Below are positions 6,294 through 6,765 of a stretch of 6,765 nucleotides of DNA, piece by piece; positions within the stretch are counted from its first letter, which is position 1; the number at the start of each line of letters is the position of its first letter. Origin of the DNA: Marinagarivorans sp. UBA5870 (GTDB lineage: Bacteria > Pseudomonadota > Gammaproteobacteria > Pseudomonadales > Cellvibrionaceae); the NCBI GenBank assembly GCA_002432555.1, contig DJFO01000213.1:4969-11733 (forward strand), read 5' to 3'. The translations under genes were made by a program, and so were the position numbers. The notes under the pieces were generated by a model. The model saw only the letters and a list, made by a program, of their open reading frames with translations, was not told the origin of the DNA and searched no databases.

Positions 6294-6308
6294 TGCGACC
6301 AATTTTTT
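6272..6308 (+). terminator. Intrinsic terminator after dnaE
   Basis: TGGTCGCA (6272-6279) and TGCGACCA (6294-6301) form a perfect 8-bp stem with a 14-base loop. A T-run of six (6303-6308) starts one base after the stem. It lies 11 bp past the dnaE stop, as expected for a rho-independent terminator. It should at least partly uncouple accA from dnaE. The A-rich left flank is too short for a good reverse terminator. Confidence 0.7.
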
Positions 6309-6361
6309 ATCCCTGGGTCTGCTGGGCCGGGCCTCGTCAACCGCCATAACAAGAATTGCCT

Positions 6362-6765
6362 ATGAACTTGAATTACTTGGCTTTCGAACAGCCAATCGCC
6401 GAACTCGAAGGTAAGATTGCTGAACTGCAGTTGGTCGGCAAAGACAATCGCCTGAATATCACCGAGGAAATCGAGCGCTTGCGGGACAAGTCCGCCAAGC
6501 TCACGGAAAGTATCTATTCCAATCTCAGCTCCTGGCAGATCGTTCAGGTCGCGCGCCATCCCCAGCGGCCCTATGCCTCGGACTATATTTCCCGTCTGTT
6601 TACCGACTGGGAAGAGTTGCACGGCGACCGCCACTTCGGCGACGACAAGGCCATCATCGGCGGCATAGGCCGGCTGAATGGCAAACCCGTGATGGTGATC
6701 GGCGAAGAAAAGGGTCGCAGCGTGCAGGAAAAAGTCTCGCGCAATTTCGGCATGCCCAAGCCCGA
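6362..6765 (+). CDS. accA: Acetyl-CoA carboxylase carboxyltransferase subunit alpha, 5' part (3' end outside window)
   Basis: AccA and AccD form the carboxyltransferase that moves the carboxyl group from biotinylated AccB to acetyl-CoA, making malonyl-CoA for fatty acid synthesis in the cytoplasm. The first 134 codons are present of a protein of about 320. Family motifs in order: [14 protein letters not shown] at residues 6-19, the coiled-coil-like helix rich in Lys and Glu (about 25-52), [14 protein letters not shown], the [21 protein letters not shown] block, and the nucleotide-fold start [10 protein letters not shown] followed by RNFGMPKP. The start agrees with the family N-terminus (M-x-LN-x-L-x-FEQPI), although the ribosome binding site is weak (AAGAA about seven bases upstream). 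It is odd that the strongly conserved GHQKGR appears as GEEKGR, with Glu115-Glu116 in place of His-Gln. It follows dnaE in the common gammaproteobacterial order, but with a terminator between. Confidence 0.96.
   Translation, partial: MNLNYLAFEQPIAELEGKIAELQLVGKDNRLNITEEIERLRDKSAKLTESIYSNLSSWQIVQVARHPQRPYASDYISRLFTDWEELHGDRHFGDDKAIIGGIGRLNGKPVMVIGEEKGRSVQEKVSRNFGMPKP

Noticed and set aside
6287..6634. 115-aa frame on the - strand over the accA start
   Set aside because: It is antisense to conserved accA codons and to the terminator, with no ribosome binding site.

Overview
The window looks like chromosomal DNA of a gammaproteobacterium. The largest gene encodes a full-length DNA polymerase III alpha subunit that follows the E. 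coli protein almost motif for motif. It is followed by the start of accA in the usual gammaproteobacterial order dnaE-accA. The rimO and accA protein sequences suggest a Pseudomonas/Cellvibrio-like lineage, but that is inferred from remembered family sequences and no search was run.

Layout: (1) 1-759, + strand: the last 252 codons of rimO, the ribosomal protein S12 methylthiotransferase. (2) 760-810: a short convergent gap with a GC-rich stem-loop. (3) 811-2183, - strand: three small genes of unknown function (190, 97 and 115 aa), separated by 78 and 80 bp and probably forming a unit read away from dnaE. (4) 2184-2747: 564 bp without a convincing gene but dense in structure. It holds a palindrome at the leader of the last small gene, four 18-bp tandem repeats, further ACCGGTT copies in a palindrome, a REP-like stem-loop region, a 19-bp near-perfect palindrome, a GGGGA/TCCCC hairpin, and a good sigma70-type extended -10 promoter pointing away from dnaE. 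(5) 2748-6260, + strand: dnaE. (6) 6261-6361: an intrinsic terminator and a possible weak accA promoter. (7) 6362-6765, + strand: the first 134 codons of accA.

The three named genes are housekeeping genes: tRNA-like radical-SAM modification of ribosomal protein S12, the replicative polymerase, and the first committed step of fatty acid synthesis. The unexplained part is the block between rimO and dnaE: three unrecognised genes plus a repeat- and palindrome-rich spacer with a divergent promoter. No defence system, mobile element, CRISPR array or RNA gene could be supported. If there is something undescribed here, it is that small-gene unit and its long structured leader region.
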